The notes beneath the pieces were generated by a model that worked only from the letters and a program-made list of their open reading frames with translations, did no database searches and was not told the DNA's origin. A stretch of DNA of 64,000 bases from Nonomuraea sediminis (GTDB taxonomy: Bacteria; Actinomycetota; Actinomycetes; Streptosporangiales; Streptosporangiaceae), in assembly GCF_018531495.1 (NCBI RefSeq), contig NZ_JAHDTI010000010.1, positions 372,001 through 436,000 of the forward strand. Reading direction: 5' to 3'. The translations under genes were made by a program, and so were the position numbers. This document shows, piece by piece, positions 42,472-51,302 of this stretch; position 1 is the stretch's first letter; every line of letters begins with the position of its first letter.

Positions 42472-44235
42472 CTACAGGTACTGGCCGGTGTTGGCGACCG
42501 TGTCGATGGAGCGGCCCGCTTCTGTGCCCTGCTTGCCGGAGACCAGCGTGCGGATGTACACGATCCGCTCGCCCTTCTTGCCGGAGATGCGGGCCCAGTC
42601 GTCGGGGTTGGTGGTGTTGGGCAGGTCCTCGTTCTCGGAGAACTCGTCGACGCAGGCCGTCAGCAGGTGCTGCACGCGCAGACCCTTCTGCCCGCTTTCG
42701 AGGAACTGCTTGATGGCCATCTTCTTGCCCCGGTCGACGATGTTCTGGATCATCGCGCCGGAGTTGAAGTCCTTGAAGTACAGGACTTCCTTGTCGCCGT
42801 TGGCGTAGGTCACCTCGAGGAAGCGGTTCTCCTCGCTCTCGGTGTACATACGCTCCACGACCGACTGGATCATGCCGTGGATGGTGGCCGCGCGGGAGTC
42901 GCCGTGCTCGGACAGGTCGTCCGGGTGCAGCGGGAGCTCGGTGATGAGGTACTTGGAGAAGATGTCCTTGGCCGCCTCGGCGTCCGGCCGCTCGATCTTG
43001 ATCTTGACGTCCAGACGGCCGGGCCGCAGGATCGCCGGGTCGATCATGTCCTCGCGGTTGGAGGCGCCGATGACGATGACGTTCTCCAGGCCCTCGACAC
43101 CGTCGATCTCCGACAGCAGCTGGGGCACGATGGTGTTCTCGACGTCGGACGACACGCCTGATCCTCGGGTGCGGAAGATCGAGTCCATCTCGTCGAAGAA
43201 CACGATCACCGGGGTGCCCTCGGAGGCCTTCTCGCGCGCCCGCTGGAAGACCAGCCGGATGTGCCGCTCGGTCTCACCGACGTACTTGTTGAGCAGCTCC
43301 GGGCCCTTGATGTTGAGGAAGAAGCTCTTGCCTTCCTGGCCGGTACGCTCGGCGACCTGCTTGGCCAGCGAGTTGGCGACGGCCTTGGCGATGAGCGTCT
43401 TGCCGCAACCGGGAGGCCCGTAGAGCAGCACGCCCTTGGGGGGACGGAGCTTGTGCTCGCGGAAGAGGTCGGCGTGCAGGTAGGGCAGCTCGATGGCGTC
43501 CCTGATCTGCTCGATCTGCCGGCTGAGGCCGCCGATCTCCTCGTAGGAGATGTCCGGCACCTCCTCCAGCACCAGCTCTTCCACCTCGGACTTGGGGATG
43601 CGCTCGTAGACGTAGCCGGAGCGCGGCTCCAGCAGCAGCGAGTCGCCCGCTCTGATGGGCTGGCCGACGAGCGATTCGGCCAGACGGACGATGCGTTCCT
43701 CGTCCGCGTGCGAGATGACGAGGGCGCGGTGGCCGTCCTCCAGCATCTCCTTGAGCATCACGATCTCGCCGACGGTCTCGTAGCCGAGCGCTTCGACCAC
43801 GTTGAGCGCCTCGTTCAGCATGACCTCCTGGCCACGCCTGAGCGAGTCGACGTCGACGGCGGGGCTGACGTTCACCCGCAGCTTGCGGCCGCCGGTGAAC
43901 ACCTCGATCGTGCCGTCTTCTCTGGCCTCGAGGAAGGTGCCGAACCCGGACGGCGGCTGCGCCAACCGGTCGACCTCCTCCTTGAGGGCGACGATCTGGT
44001 CCCTGGCCTCCTTGAGTGTTGCCACCAGGCGCTCGTTCTGGCCTGTCACGGCCGCGAGATTCGCCTGTGCCTCGTGGAGACGTTCTTCGAGGACCCTGGC
44101 CTGACGGGGTGACTCGGCCAGCTTCCGCCTCAGCGCGGTGATCTCCTCTTGGAGGAAGGAGACCTGTGTTGTGAGATCAGCGACCTCCCGTTCGCGCTGC
44201 GCGGCTCGAGCCTCAGCATCATCGCGAGCTGCCAC
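42472..44235 (-). CDS. mpa: Proteasomal AAA ATPase Mpa/ARC
   Basis: A 587-residue AAA+ ATPase. An N-terminal coiled coil (about 8-92) binds Pup, followed by tandem OB domains (about 96-225) and one AAA module with Walker A GPPGCGKT (273-280) and Walker B VIVFFDE (343-349). The C terminus ends GQYL, the HbYX-like tail that opens the PrcA gate. It unfolds pupylated proteins into the 20S core. The GTG at 44235 has a GGAGGTGA ribosome site. It is separated from dop by a 13-kb accessory stretch. Confidence 0.96.
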   Translation of the reverse strand: MAARDDAEARAAQREREVADLTTQVSFLQEEITALRRKLAESPRQARVLEERLHEAQANLAAVTGQNERLVATLKEARDQIVALKEEVDRLAQPPSGFGTFLEAREDGTIEVFTGGRKLRVNVSPAVDVDSLRRGQEVMLNEALNVVEALGYETVGEIVMLKEMLEDGHRALVISHADEERIVRLAESLVGQPIRAGDSLLLEPRSGYVYERIPKSEVEELVLEEVPDISYEEIGGLSRQIEQIRDAIELPYLHADLFREHKLRPPKGVLLYGPPGCGKTLIAKAVANSLAKQVAERTGQEGKSFFLNIKGPELLNKYVGETERHIRLVFQRAREKASEGTPVIVFFDEMDSIFRTRGSGVSSDVENTIVPQLLSEIDGVEGLENVIVIGASNREDMIDPAILRPGRLDVKIKIERPDAEAAKDIFSKYLITELPLHPDDLSEHGDSRAATIHGMIQSVVERMYTESEENRFLEVTYANGDKEVLYFKDFNSGAMIQNIVDRGKKMAIKQFLESGQKGLRVQHLLTACVDEFSENEDLPNTTNPDDWARISGKKGERIVYIRTLVSGKQGTEAGRSIDTVANTGQYL

Positions 44236-44383
44236 GCCCCGTCACCTCCTTCCCAGTCGAGGGCGACTACTAAGGACCTTACCTATCTCGGGCCCCTCCG
44301 TAACCTGGCCGGGCAGTGTTCGTAGAGTGACAATCAGTACTCGGCGAATAATCCCTAATAGTGCGTTTAATACATGCAGCATA

Positions 44384-44403
44384 GGAACACGGCGATCTGT
44401 TCC
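44384..44403. promoter_or_regulatory. Short dyad in the AT-rich spacer upstream of mpa
   Basis: GGAACA (44384-44389) and TGTTCC (44398-44403) are exact inverted repeats eight bases apart, in the spacer between trmI and mpa, which is locally rich in A+T (44310-44440). It could be a regulator site for mpa; the evidence is only symmetry and place. Confidence 0.3.
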
Positions 44404-44439
44404 CGTGTCACGCACCAACGCACCCTCGTGGCCAAATTG

Positions 44440-45288
44440 TCATAGTTCTTCCGTGGTCCCCTTCGGTCGTCGGCGGCGCGGCGGCGCCGTCACGCCGTCG
44501 GCCATGCGCCTGGCGGTGACGAGGAACCCCGTGTGCCCGATCATCCGATGGTCGGGCCGTACGGCGAGCTGTTCGACATGCCAGTCGCGAAGGAGGGTCT
44601 CCCACGCGTGGGGCTCGGTGAAACTCCCGTGATCGCGGATCGTCTCGACCGTCTTGGACAGCTGGGTGGTCGTGGCCACGTAACAGCAGATCACGCCGCC
44701 GGGCGTCAGGGCCTTGGCGGCGGCGTCCACGCACTCCCACGGGGCGAGCATGTCCAGGATGACGCGGTCGACGTCGATCTCGTCGATGGCCTCCACCAGG
44801 TCGCCGACGACCAGGCGCCAGCTGTCGGTCTCGCCGCCGAAGAACTTCTCCACGTTCTTGCGCGCGATGTCGGCGAAGTCCTCGCGCCGCTCGTAGGAGG
44901 TGACGTGCCCCTCGGGCCCCACGGCGCGCAGCAGGAAGCAGGTCAGCGCGCCGGACCCGACGCCGGCCTCGATGACGCGGGCGCCGGGGAAGATGTCGGC
45001 CATGCCGACGATCATCGAGGCGTCCTTGGGGTAGACCACGGCGGCGCCGCGCGGCATGGCCAGGGTGTAGTCCTGCAGCAGGTGGCGGAAGGCCAGGTAC
45101 TGGGTGCCGCCGGAGGAACGCACCACGGAGCCCTCAGGCAGCCCGATCAGGTCGCTGTGCGGGATGGCGCCCTTGTGCGTGTGGTAGACGCCGTCCTGCT
45201 TGAGCGTGATCGTGTGGCGCTTGTTCTTGGGGTCGGTGAGCTGCACCTGATCCCCCACCTGAAACGGCCCATGCCTGCGGAAACCCAT
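44440..45288 (-). CDS. trmI: tRNA (adenine-58-N1)-methyltransferase TrmI
   Basis: A 282-residue protein with the N-terminal beta domain (GPFQVGDQVQLTDPKNKRHT) and a Rossmann methyltransferase: SAM motif VIEAGVGSGALTCFLLRAVG (about 106-125) and VILDMLAPWECV (about 175-186). TrmI makes m1A58 in tRNA T-loops as a tetramer. Its place beside mpa is common in actinomycetes. The ATG at 45288 has TATAAC on the minus strand nine bases upstream, suggesting a very short leader. The tail after residue 265 is Arg/Pro-rich. Confidence 0.93.
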   Translation of the reverse strand: MGFRRHGPFQVGDQVQLTDPKNKRHTITLKQDGVYHTHKGAIPHSDLIGLPEGSVVRSSGGTQYLAFRHLLQDYTLAMPRGAAVVYPKDASMIVGMADIFPGARVIEAGVGSGALTCFLLRAVGPEGHVTSYERREDFADIARKNVEKFFGGETDSWRLVVGDLVEAIDEIDVDRVILDMLAPWECVDAAAKALTPGGVICCYVATTTQLSKTVETIRDHGSFTEPHAWETLLRDWHVEQLAVRPDHRMIGHTGFLVTARRMADGVTAPPRRRRPKGTTEEL

Positions 45289-45342
45289 GGCGGCAAGGTT
45301 ATAGGCTTTCGGACGCACCCTTACGCGCGATATCTATGGGGG

Positions 45343-46428
45343 ATGCTCCCGCGCCAAGTGATCTCCGCCGGCCCGCTCGTGCTGCGCCCGCCCTCCGCCG
45401 AGGACGTCGACGCGATCGTGCGGACCTGCAACGACCCCCTGACGCAGCGTTTCCTGCCCTTGCTGCCCTCCCCGTACGGCAGGCAGGACGCCGAGGCGTA
45501 CCTGAAGAGCGCACCGGACCAGTGCGCGGAGTTCGCGATCACCCGCGACGGCGCCTACGTGGGCGCGATCGGCCTGCGGGCCCCCGACCCGCACGGTTCC
45601 GCGGAGATGGGTTACCTGGTCGCGCCGTGGGCGCGGGGCCGCGACGTGGCGGGCACGGCCGCGAGGGCGGTGGCCGAGTGGGCGCTCGACCAAGGCTTGC
45701 AGCGGGTCGAGCTCCAGGCTGAGGTGGAGAACGTGGCCAGCCTCCGGGTGGCCTACAAGGCGGGTTTCAGCGAGGAAGGCCGCAGGCGCGACGCCAAGGT
45801 GCTGCGCGACGGTCGCCGCGCCGACGTGGTGACCTTCGGCCGCGTGCACCGCGACTCCGGCGAGCCGGCCGAGCAGTATCTGCCGCTCTTCCCCGGCGGC
45901 GAGCTGAGCGACGGCGTGGTCCGGCTGACGCCGATCGCCATCGAGGACGCTGCCGACTATCACCGGATGATGCGTGAGCCGAGCGTGGCCGCCTACTCCG
46001 TGGGCCTGGAAGGGACGCTGGAGGACGACGAGCGCCGCATGCGCAGCACCGGCTACTGGTGGGTGTCGGGCCAGCGGGTCGAGCTGGCGGTCAGGGACGC
46101 CGCGTCCGGCGCCTTCGCCGGGCACCTGCAGCTGGCGCAGGTGGCGCCGATGTTCGGGCAGGCGATGGTGGGCTACTCGCTGGTCCCGGAGTTCCGCGGC
46201 CGCGGCTTCATGACGCGGGCGGTGAACCTGCTGGTGGAGTGGGCCTTCGCCAACACCGCGCTGCGCAGGATCGTGGCCGGCACCGACCCGTCGAACCTCG
46301 CGTCGCACAAGGTGCTGACGCGGGCGGGCTTCAGCCGGGAGGGTGTGCAGCGCGAGTTCTTCCCCGCTCAGGACGGTACGTATGCCGACGACGTGGAATG
46401 GCTCCGCCTTCGTCCCAAGAACGTGTGA
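45343..46428 (+). CDS. Protein with two tandem GNAT acetyltransferase domains
   Basis: A 361-residue protein of two GNAT (RimJ/RimL-like) halves: 1-165 (LVLRPPSAEDVDAIVRTCND; ASLRVAYKAGFSEEGRRRDA) and 185-361 (VRLTPIAIEDAADYHRMMRE; GYSLVPEFRGRGFMTRAVNL; SNLASHKVLTRAGFSREGVQ). The second half has the clear acetyl-CoA loop RGRGFM; the first has the weaker ARGRDVA. Substrate unknown. The ATG at 45343 lies 54 bp from the divergent trmI start. Confidence 0.87.
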   Translation: MLPRQVISAGPLVLRPPSAEDVDAIVRTCNDPLTQRFLPLLPSPYGRQDAEAYLKSAPDQCAEFAITRDGAYVGAIGLRAPDPHGSAEMGYLVAPWARGRDVAGTAARAVAEWALDQGLQRVELQAEVENVASLRVAYKAGFSEEGRRRDAKVLRDGRRADVVTFGRVHRDSGEPAEQYLPLFPGGELSDGVVRLTPIAIEDAADYHRMMREPSVAAYSVGLEGTLEDDERRMRSTGYWWVSGQRVELAVRDAASGAFAGHLQLAQVAPMFGQAMVGYSLVPEFRGRGFMTRAVNLLVEWAFANTALRRIVAGTDPSNLASHKVLTRAGFSREGVQREFFPAQDGTYADDVEWLRLRPKNV

Positions 46429-46524
46429 AAAATCCGAATTTCCGGTTGGGGTCTGGTCAAGCGAGGTCGCCCGGGTGATACTCCGAGTCACCGTCCATGC
46501 GCGCTCTCGCATCGAGGATCCCCC

Positions 46525-47007
46525 ATGCCTCCAGCCAGGATCGAGTTCATCGCGGCCTTGCCCCGCCTGGACAGCGCCGAGCTGATGGCGGACCTGGCCG
46601 CCTTCGCGGCGGCCGTGCTGGCCGTGGACTACGCCGGGTTCGTCAGGGCCGATCCGCTACGGGAGGCCGCCCGCCCTGTGTACGTGCTGGCGCCGCCGGG
46701 CGATCCGCTGCGGGTGCGCCCGTGGCTGGCCGAGTCGGGGGTGCTCAAGGAGCTGGCGCTGTCCGCGGATCCGGTACGGCTGCCGCGCGACCCGTCCGTC
46801 GGCGAGCCGGGGTTCCTGGCGGCGCCGATCCCGATGGCCACGCTCGACCACGGCTTCCTGTGGGCGGCCGGGCGCGGCTTCCGCGAGCGGGACGAGCACC
46901 TGCTCGGCAGGCTGGCGGCCGCGGCGGGGCGGGCGCTCGAGGCGGCCTGCGAGCTGGAGGCGGCCGCGCGGATGCTGCGCGGGGTGCAGGCCTTCAGCGG
47001 TCGCTGA
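46525..47007 (+). CDS. GAF-like hypothetical protein
   Basis: A 160-residue protein. The pattern of a buried core (VDYAGFVRADPLREAARPVY), a central glycine-poor sheet region and the end helix (RDEHLLGRLAAAAGRALEAA) recalls GAF sensor domains, but the match is weak. GAGGA lies upstream of the ATG, and a TGATACT -10-like element is at 46477-46483. Its last 14 bases overlap the EACC1-like gene tail to tail. It faces the EACC1/DUF4145-YbaK pair, but no link is proven. Confidence 0.6.
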   Translation: MPPARIEFIAALPRLDSAELMADLAAFAAAVLAVDYAGFVRADPLREAARPVYVLAPPGDPLRVRPWLAESGVLKELALSADPVRLPRDPSVGEPGFLAAPIPMATLDHGFLWAAGRGFRERDEHLLGRLAAAAGRALEAACELEAAARMLRGVQAFSGR

Positions 47008-47353
47008 GCGCCTGCCTGATCAGCGTGTCGACCTGGCGCAGTACCAGCTCCACGTCCACGTCGCCGCGCAGGTCCAGCTCGGTCACGCGGGGACCGACGC
47101 GGAACTTGAGCGTGACGTCGCCGCCGCGCATCCGCAGCCACAGCTCCACCGTCCGCGACAGCGCGGCCCGCTGCCCGTCGGACTCGACGGCCACCACCAG
47201 CGCCGGGTCGGCGCCCATCCGGCCGGGCGCGGGCGCCCGCTGCTCCAGCCTGACCCTGCCGCGCAGCGCGTCGACGTCGCGCAGCCACTCCTCCAGGGAG
47301 TGCAGCAGGTCCGGGTCGCCTTCCAGGCTCACGTCGGGCACGGGCGTCCTCAC
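46994..47353 (-). CDS. EACC1-like protein (effector-associated constant component)
   Basis: A 119-residue protein matching the EACC1 pattern: LHSLEEWLRDVDALRGRVRL (about 17-36), then PGRMGADPALVVAVESDGQ and a hydrophobic helix LSRTVELWLRMRGGDVTLKF (about 66-85). EACC1 proteins were described as constant partners of NTP-dependent conflict or signalling systems with variable effectors. The ATG overlaps the stop of the DUF4145-YbaK gene (47350-47353), so the two are translated together. Assignment is from the sequence pattern and is fairly sure. Confidence 0.75.
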   Translation of the reverse strand: MRTPVPDVSLEGDPDLLHSLEEWLRDVDALRGRVRLEQRAPAPGRMGADPALVVAVESDGQRAALSRTVELWLRMRGGDVTLKFRVGPRVTELDLRGDVDVELVLRQVDTLIRQALSDR

Positions 47354-48465
47354 TTCACGATGGCGGCGGTCCTGGCCGAGGTCAGCCGGATCAGGTCGGC
47401 GGGGGCCAGCTCGAGCTCCAGGCCGTGCCTGCCGCTGGCGACGTAGACGCTCTCCTGTCCGGCCGCGGCGCTCTCCATGACTGACGGCAGGTATGGCAGG
47501 GCCAGCGGGCTGAGCACGTCGGCGGCCACGGCGTCGCCGAAGCGGGCCACGTCTGCGCGTTCGGCGAGCCTGGCCTGCCTGGCGCCGAACGCCGCCGCCA
47601 GCGCGTGCTCGTCGACGCGGCCCTCGATGGGGGCGATGGCCTGGACGGCGTGCTCGCCGAGATAGAGGATCACGGCCTTCAGCATGCGGGGGGCGGGGAC
47701 GCCGAGCGCCTCGGCGACCGCGCCGCGGGATTTGGTGTGGGCCGGATCGTGGGAATACGGATGGGCGACGAACGGGGTCCCAGTTCTGCGGAGGAGCCTC
47801 GTGGCGGCCGTTTCCACCGCCACGCTTTTCTGCAGGTTTTTCGCCGGTTTTGCCCGCCGTACCTCAAAATCCCGATATTTCGGGGAAAAGACGTAAAGGT
47901 AATCAATGAGGGCTTCTGCGAGTTCGACAGCGTCGGCGGCCTCGCCTCTGCCGGGGGTGTGGCCGCCCAGGTGGGCGGCGGCGTTGCCGAGCTCGCGCAG
48001 TTCCTCGGCCCAGTTCAGCAGCCAGCCGTCGATCACGCCGCGCCCGCGCAGTTCGCGCAGGGCGTGGAAGAGCGTGCGGCCGGTGACCCCGTGCTCGGCG
48101 CAGACCGCCTCGAGCAGGCGCCTGACGTGCACGACGGCCGCCGCGGGCGAGCCTGCGCGCAGGCACGTCCTGGCGTGCAGGAGTTCCTCGCGGATCGCGG
48201 GCGGCACGTCCTGGCCGATCTCGCGGCCGGGGCTCGGCCACAGCACACGGGCGGGCCTGGCGGGCAGGTCCTCAGGGTCGACGTCCGGCACGGGCTCGCC
48301 CGGCAGCAGCAGGAGCACCTGGCGGCAGTTCTGGCAGACGGCCAGCGAATAAGGACGTAATTCGGGTGGAAGGAATGACTTGTGCGGGCCGTCCGGTTCA
48401 CGCGCCAGCGTGCGACGATCGCATCCCGGGCAATCGACGTCGAATTTCGCCCCCCACCGCGCCAC
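47350..48465 (-). CDS. Zinc ribbon-DUF4145-YbaK (aminoacyl-tRNA deacylase) fusion protein
   Basis: A 371-residue three-part protein. Residues 12-47 are a zinc ribbon (CPGC, CQNC). Residues about 85-200 are a DUF4145 domain (HEPN-related): RAGSPAAAVVHVRRLLEAVC and ELRELGNAAAHLGGHTPG. Residues about 230-371 are a YbaK/ProX-type editing domain: TPFVAHPYSHDPAHTKSRG, PRMLKAVILYL with the catalytic lysine, and ASGRHGLELELAPADLIRLT. YbaK domains hydrolyse mischarged aminoacyl-tRNA; DUF4145 occurs in defence and restriction proteins. The DNA linking the two domains is clearly poorer in GC. The GTG start is leaderless, from a consensus promoter. Confidence 0.8.
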   Translation of the reverse strand: MARWGAKFDVDCPGCDRRTLAREPDGPHKSFLPPELRPYSLAVCQNCRQVLLLLPGEPVPDVDPEDLPARPARVLWPSPGREIGQDVPPAIREELLHARTCLRAGSPAAAVVHVRRLLEAVCAEHGVTGRTLFHALRELRGRGVIDGWLLNWAEELRELGNAAAHLGGHTPGRGEAADAVELAEALIDYLYVFSPKYRDFEVRRAKPAKNLQKSVAVETAATRLLRRTGTPFVAHPYSHDPAHTKSRGAVAEALGVPAPRMLKAVILYLGEHAVQAIAPIEGRVDEHALAAAFGARQARLAERADVARFGDAVAADVLSPLALPYLPSVMESAAAGQESVYVASGRHGLELELAPADLIRLTSARTAAIVK

Positions 48466-48472
48466 AGAACGG

Positions 48473-48501
48473 AAGATATTCGATCACATTGGCAGCATCA
48501 A
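48473..48501 (-). promoter_or_regulatory. Promoter of the DUF4145-YbaK/EACC1 pair
   Basis: On the minus strand -35 TTGATG (plus 48496-48501) and -10 TATCTT (plus 48473-48478) are exactly 17 bases apart. The GTG at 48465 follows seven bases later, so the transcript is probably leaderless. The divergent LuxR gene has its own -10, TAACCT at 48507-48512, six bases before its ATG. Confidence 0.7.
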
Positions 48502-48518
48502 GGGCGTAACCTCCGATT

Positions 48519-51227
48519 ATGAGGTCCTGGCCGTTCGCCGGTCGCAAGCAGGAGCTGGAGCATCTCGTACGGCTGGCGCGCGACCCCACCGCGCAGGGCG
48601 TGCTCATCGCGGGCCCCGCCGGGGTGGGCAAGAGCCGGCTTTCCGGGCAGGTGCTCGGCGCGTTCCGCCCGGAGAAGGTCCGGGTGCTGCCGATCCGGGC
48701 GACCAAGGCGGCCAGCGCCATCCCCAACGGCGCCTTGGCCGACCTGATCCCCCACGTCCAGCCTCCGCACCTGGTCAACACGCTGCGCTGGGCGGGCGAG
48801 GAACTGCTGCGGCACGCCCAGGGCAGGGTGCTCGTGCTGGCCGTGGACGACGCGCACCTGCTCGACGGCCACTCGGCCGAGGTGATTGCCGCGCTGGTGC
48901 GGTCCGGGCAGGCCAGGCTGGTGGCCACGGTCAGGACCGGGGAGGCCGCGCCGGACTCGGTGACCGGGCTGTGGCGCGACGGGCATGTGCGGCGCTTCGA
49001 CGTGGAGCCGCTGAGCGAGGGCGACCTGGCGGCCGTGCTCACCGCCGCGCTCGGCGGGCCGCCCGACGACGCGACCGTCAAGCGGCTGGCCGAGATCACC
49101 GAGGGCAACGCGCTGTTCCTGGTCGAGGCGGTGGCGGCGGCGCGCGCCGCTGGAGCGCTCCACCCCATCCAGGGCGTGTGGAAGCTGACCGGCGACCCGC
49201 CGATGGCGCCGCGGCTGGCCGACCTGATCCACGAGCGGATCGGGGCGCTGTCGGTGGAGCTGAAGGCGGCGCTGGAGTATGTGTCGTTCGCCGAGCCGAT
49301 CGGGGTGCGGCCCCTGTCAGAGCTCTGCTCCGAGGAGGTGGTGCTCGAGGCCGAGGAACGCGGGCTGGTCAGGGTGAGCGTCGAGGGGCGGCGCGAGGTC
49401 GTGCGGCTCGGGCACCCGCTGTACGGGGAGGTGTCGCGGGAACGATGCCCGCCGCTGCGGCGGCGCCGCCGCCACGCCGACCTCGTGGCGGCGCTGGAGC
49501 CGACCGGGCTGCGGCGCGGGGAGGACCTGCTGCGGATCACGGTGTGGCGACTGGCCGCGGGCCTCGGCGCGGCCCCAGAACCGCTGCTGGCGGCCTGCCG
49601 GCTGGCGTGGGCGGCACACGACTACCCGACGGCGATCCGGCTCGGTCAGGCCGCTCTGGACGCGGGCGGGGGCACCTCCGCCGCCATCCAGCTGGCGACC
49701 GTCCTGGACTACGCGCAGCAGCCGGACCGGGCGCGGGCCGTGCTTGACGCCACGCCCGAGCCCGCCGACGAGCCAACCCGGGCACGGCTCGTCCTGGCGC
49801 GGGCCAGCAACCTGGCCTGGGGCGTGGACCGCCTCGGCGACGCCCTCGACCTGCTCGCCACGTCCGAGCCGTCGCTCACCTCGCCCGCGCTGCGCGCCGA
49901 GCTCGCGGTCCGCCGCCTGTCACTGACGGCTTCCGCCGCCCGCCCAGCAGCGGCCCTCGACCTCAGCGACATGCTCCTCTCCCCTCCCTCCTCCCCCGCC
50001 AGGCCCGCCGCCGCCCTCGACCTCAGCGAGACTCTCCTCTCCCCTGCTAACCGCGCAACGTCGTCGGACCATGGCGCGGGCGGCGGGCGGCCGGGGGCGG
50101 GGTCGCGGGCTCAGGTGCTGAGTTCGCGGGCGCTGGCGCTCTGCTACGCCGGCCGTACCGGCGAGGCGGTCGAGCTGGTGCGGGAGGCGCTGGACGGGGC
50201 GGCGGGCTGGCGCGACGAGATCCCGGCGCTGGTGTCGCCGCTGCACTCGACGTGGGCGATGTGCGGCTACTTCGCCGGCGAGCTGGACGTGGCCGACGAG
50301 GCGATCGCCTCCATGCGGGCCGAGCTGGCCGGGCAGCGCGGCTGGTCGCGCGGCGAGGGCAGCCTGGCGCTGTCACGCGGGCACGCGGCCACGCTCCGCG
50401 GCGAGCTGGGCGCCGCGCTGCTGATCCTGCACGCGCCCGCCAACCACGAGACGGCGCTGACCGTGGGCGGGTGCATGGGCGCCTACGCCCTGGTGCTGGC
50501 CCTGCGCGGCGAGGCGGCGGCCGCCCGGCAGAGCCTGGAGCAGGCCCTGGCCCGCAACCGTGCCACGTGGACCGGGTTCGTGCGCTGGGTGGCGCTGACC
50601 CGGGTGTGGATCGCGGCCGCGTCCGGCGAGGTGGACAGGGCGGTCGAGCTGGCGCTGGCGGCCGCGGCCGACTGCCGGGAGGCGGGGCTGGCCTCGTTCG
50701 AGTCGGTGGCGCTGCACGACGCGGTCCGGCTCGGGGCTCCGGCTTCGGCGCTGCCCCGGCTCGAGGAGCTGACCGCCGTCCAGGACGGCCCCCGGGTACG
50801 GCTGGCCGCCCGGCACGCGCGTGCCCTGGCCGGCGGGGACGCGGCGGGGCTCATGGAGGTGTCAGCCCGGTTCGAGTCCCTGGGGATGCGCTTGTTCGCC
50901 GCCGAGGCGGCCGCTCAGGCCGCGGCGCTGCTGACCGCCTCCGGGTCGGGGCGCGCGGCCCGCTCGGCCGCCACGGAGGCATGGTCGCTCGCGGGAGCCT
51001 GCCAGAGCCCTGACACGCCCGCGCTGCGCGGCCTGGCCGCCCCCACGCTCACGGGCAGGGAACTCCAGGTCGCCAAGCTCACCGCCGCCGGCCTGTCCCA
51101 CCGGGAGATCGCCGACCGCCTGGGCATAGCCCTCCGCACCGCCATGAACCACCGCAACCAGGCCTACTGGAAACTCGGCGTCAACTCCCCCACCGACCTG
51201 GCCCGCGCCCTCACCCGCTTCACCTGA
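48519..51227 (+). CDS. Large LuxR-family regulator with NTPase domain (LAL/STAND-type)
   Basis: A 902-residue protein: an N-terminal P-loop NTPase (Walker A GPAGVGKS, 32-39; Walker B VLVLAVDDAHLLDG), long TPR-like helical repeats (about 320-820), and a C-terminal LuxR helix-turn-helix (LTGRELQVAKLTAAGLSHRE IADRLG, about 838-890). Such regulators switch on nucleotide hydrolysis in response to a ligand or partner. A 60-bp in-frame duplication at 49937-50056 gives two copies of ARPAAALDLS. It is divergent from the DUF4145-YbaK gene, with a 53-bp spacer holding both promoters, so control of that operon is plausible. The ATG at 48519 is leaderless. Confidence 0.92.
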   Translation: MRSWPFAGRKQELEHLVRLARDPTAQGVLIAGPAGVGKSRLSGQVLGAFRPEKVRVLPIRATKAASAIPNGALADLIPHVQPPHLVNTLRWAGEELLRHAQGRVLVLAVDDAHLLDGHSAEVIAALVRSGQARLVATVRTGEAAPDSVTGLWRDGHVRRFDVEPLSEGDLAAVLTAALGGPPDDATVKRLAEITEGNALFLVEAVAAARAAGALHPIQGVWKLTGDPPMAPRLADLIHERIGALSVELKAALEYVSFAEPIGVRPLSELCSEEVVLEAEERGLVRVSVEGRREVVRLGHPLYGEVSRERCPPLRRRRRHADLVAALEPTGLRRGEDLLRITVWRLAAGLGAAPEPLLAACRLAWAAHDYPTAIRLGQAALDAGGGTSAAIQLATVLDYAQQPDRARAVLDATPEPADEPTRARLVLARASNLAWGVDRLGDALDLLATSEPSLTSPALRAELAVRRLSLTASAARPAAALDLSDMLLSPPSSPARPAAALDLSETLLSPANRATSSDHGAGGGRPGAGSRAQVLSSRALALCYAGRTGEAVELVREALDGAAGWRDEIPALVSPLHSTWAMCGYFAGELDVADEAIASMRAELAGQRGWSRGEGSLALSRGHAATLRGELGAALLILHAPANHETALTVGGCMGAYALVLALRGEAAAARQSLEQALARNRATWTGFVRWVALTRVWIAAASGEVDRAVELALAAAADCREAGLASFESVALHDAVRLGAPASALPRLEELTAVQDGPRVRLAARHARALAGGDAAGLMEVSARFESLGMRLFAAEAAAQAAALLTASGSGRAARSAATEAWSLAGACQSPDTPALRGLAAPTLTGRELQVAKLTAAGLSHREIADRLGIALRTAMNHRNQAYWKLGVNSPTDLARALTRFT

Positions 51228-51302
51228 CCCACCCCTCGTGGCGCCCAGGCACCCGCGGTCATGCTCCGGCAGGATCCCGGGTAGCCACGGGCCCGGCTTC
51301 CA

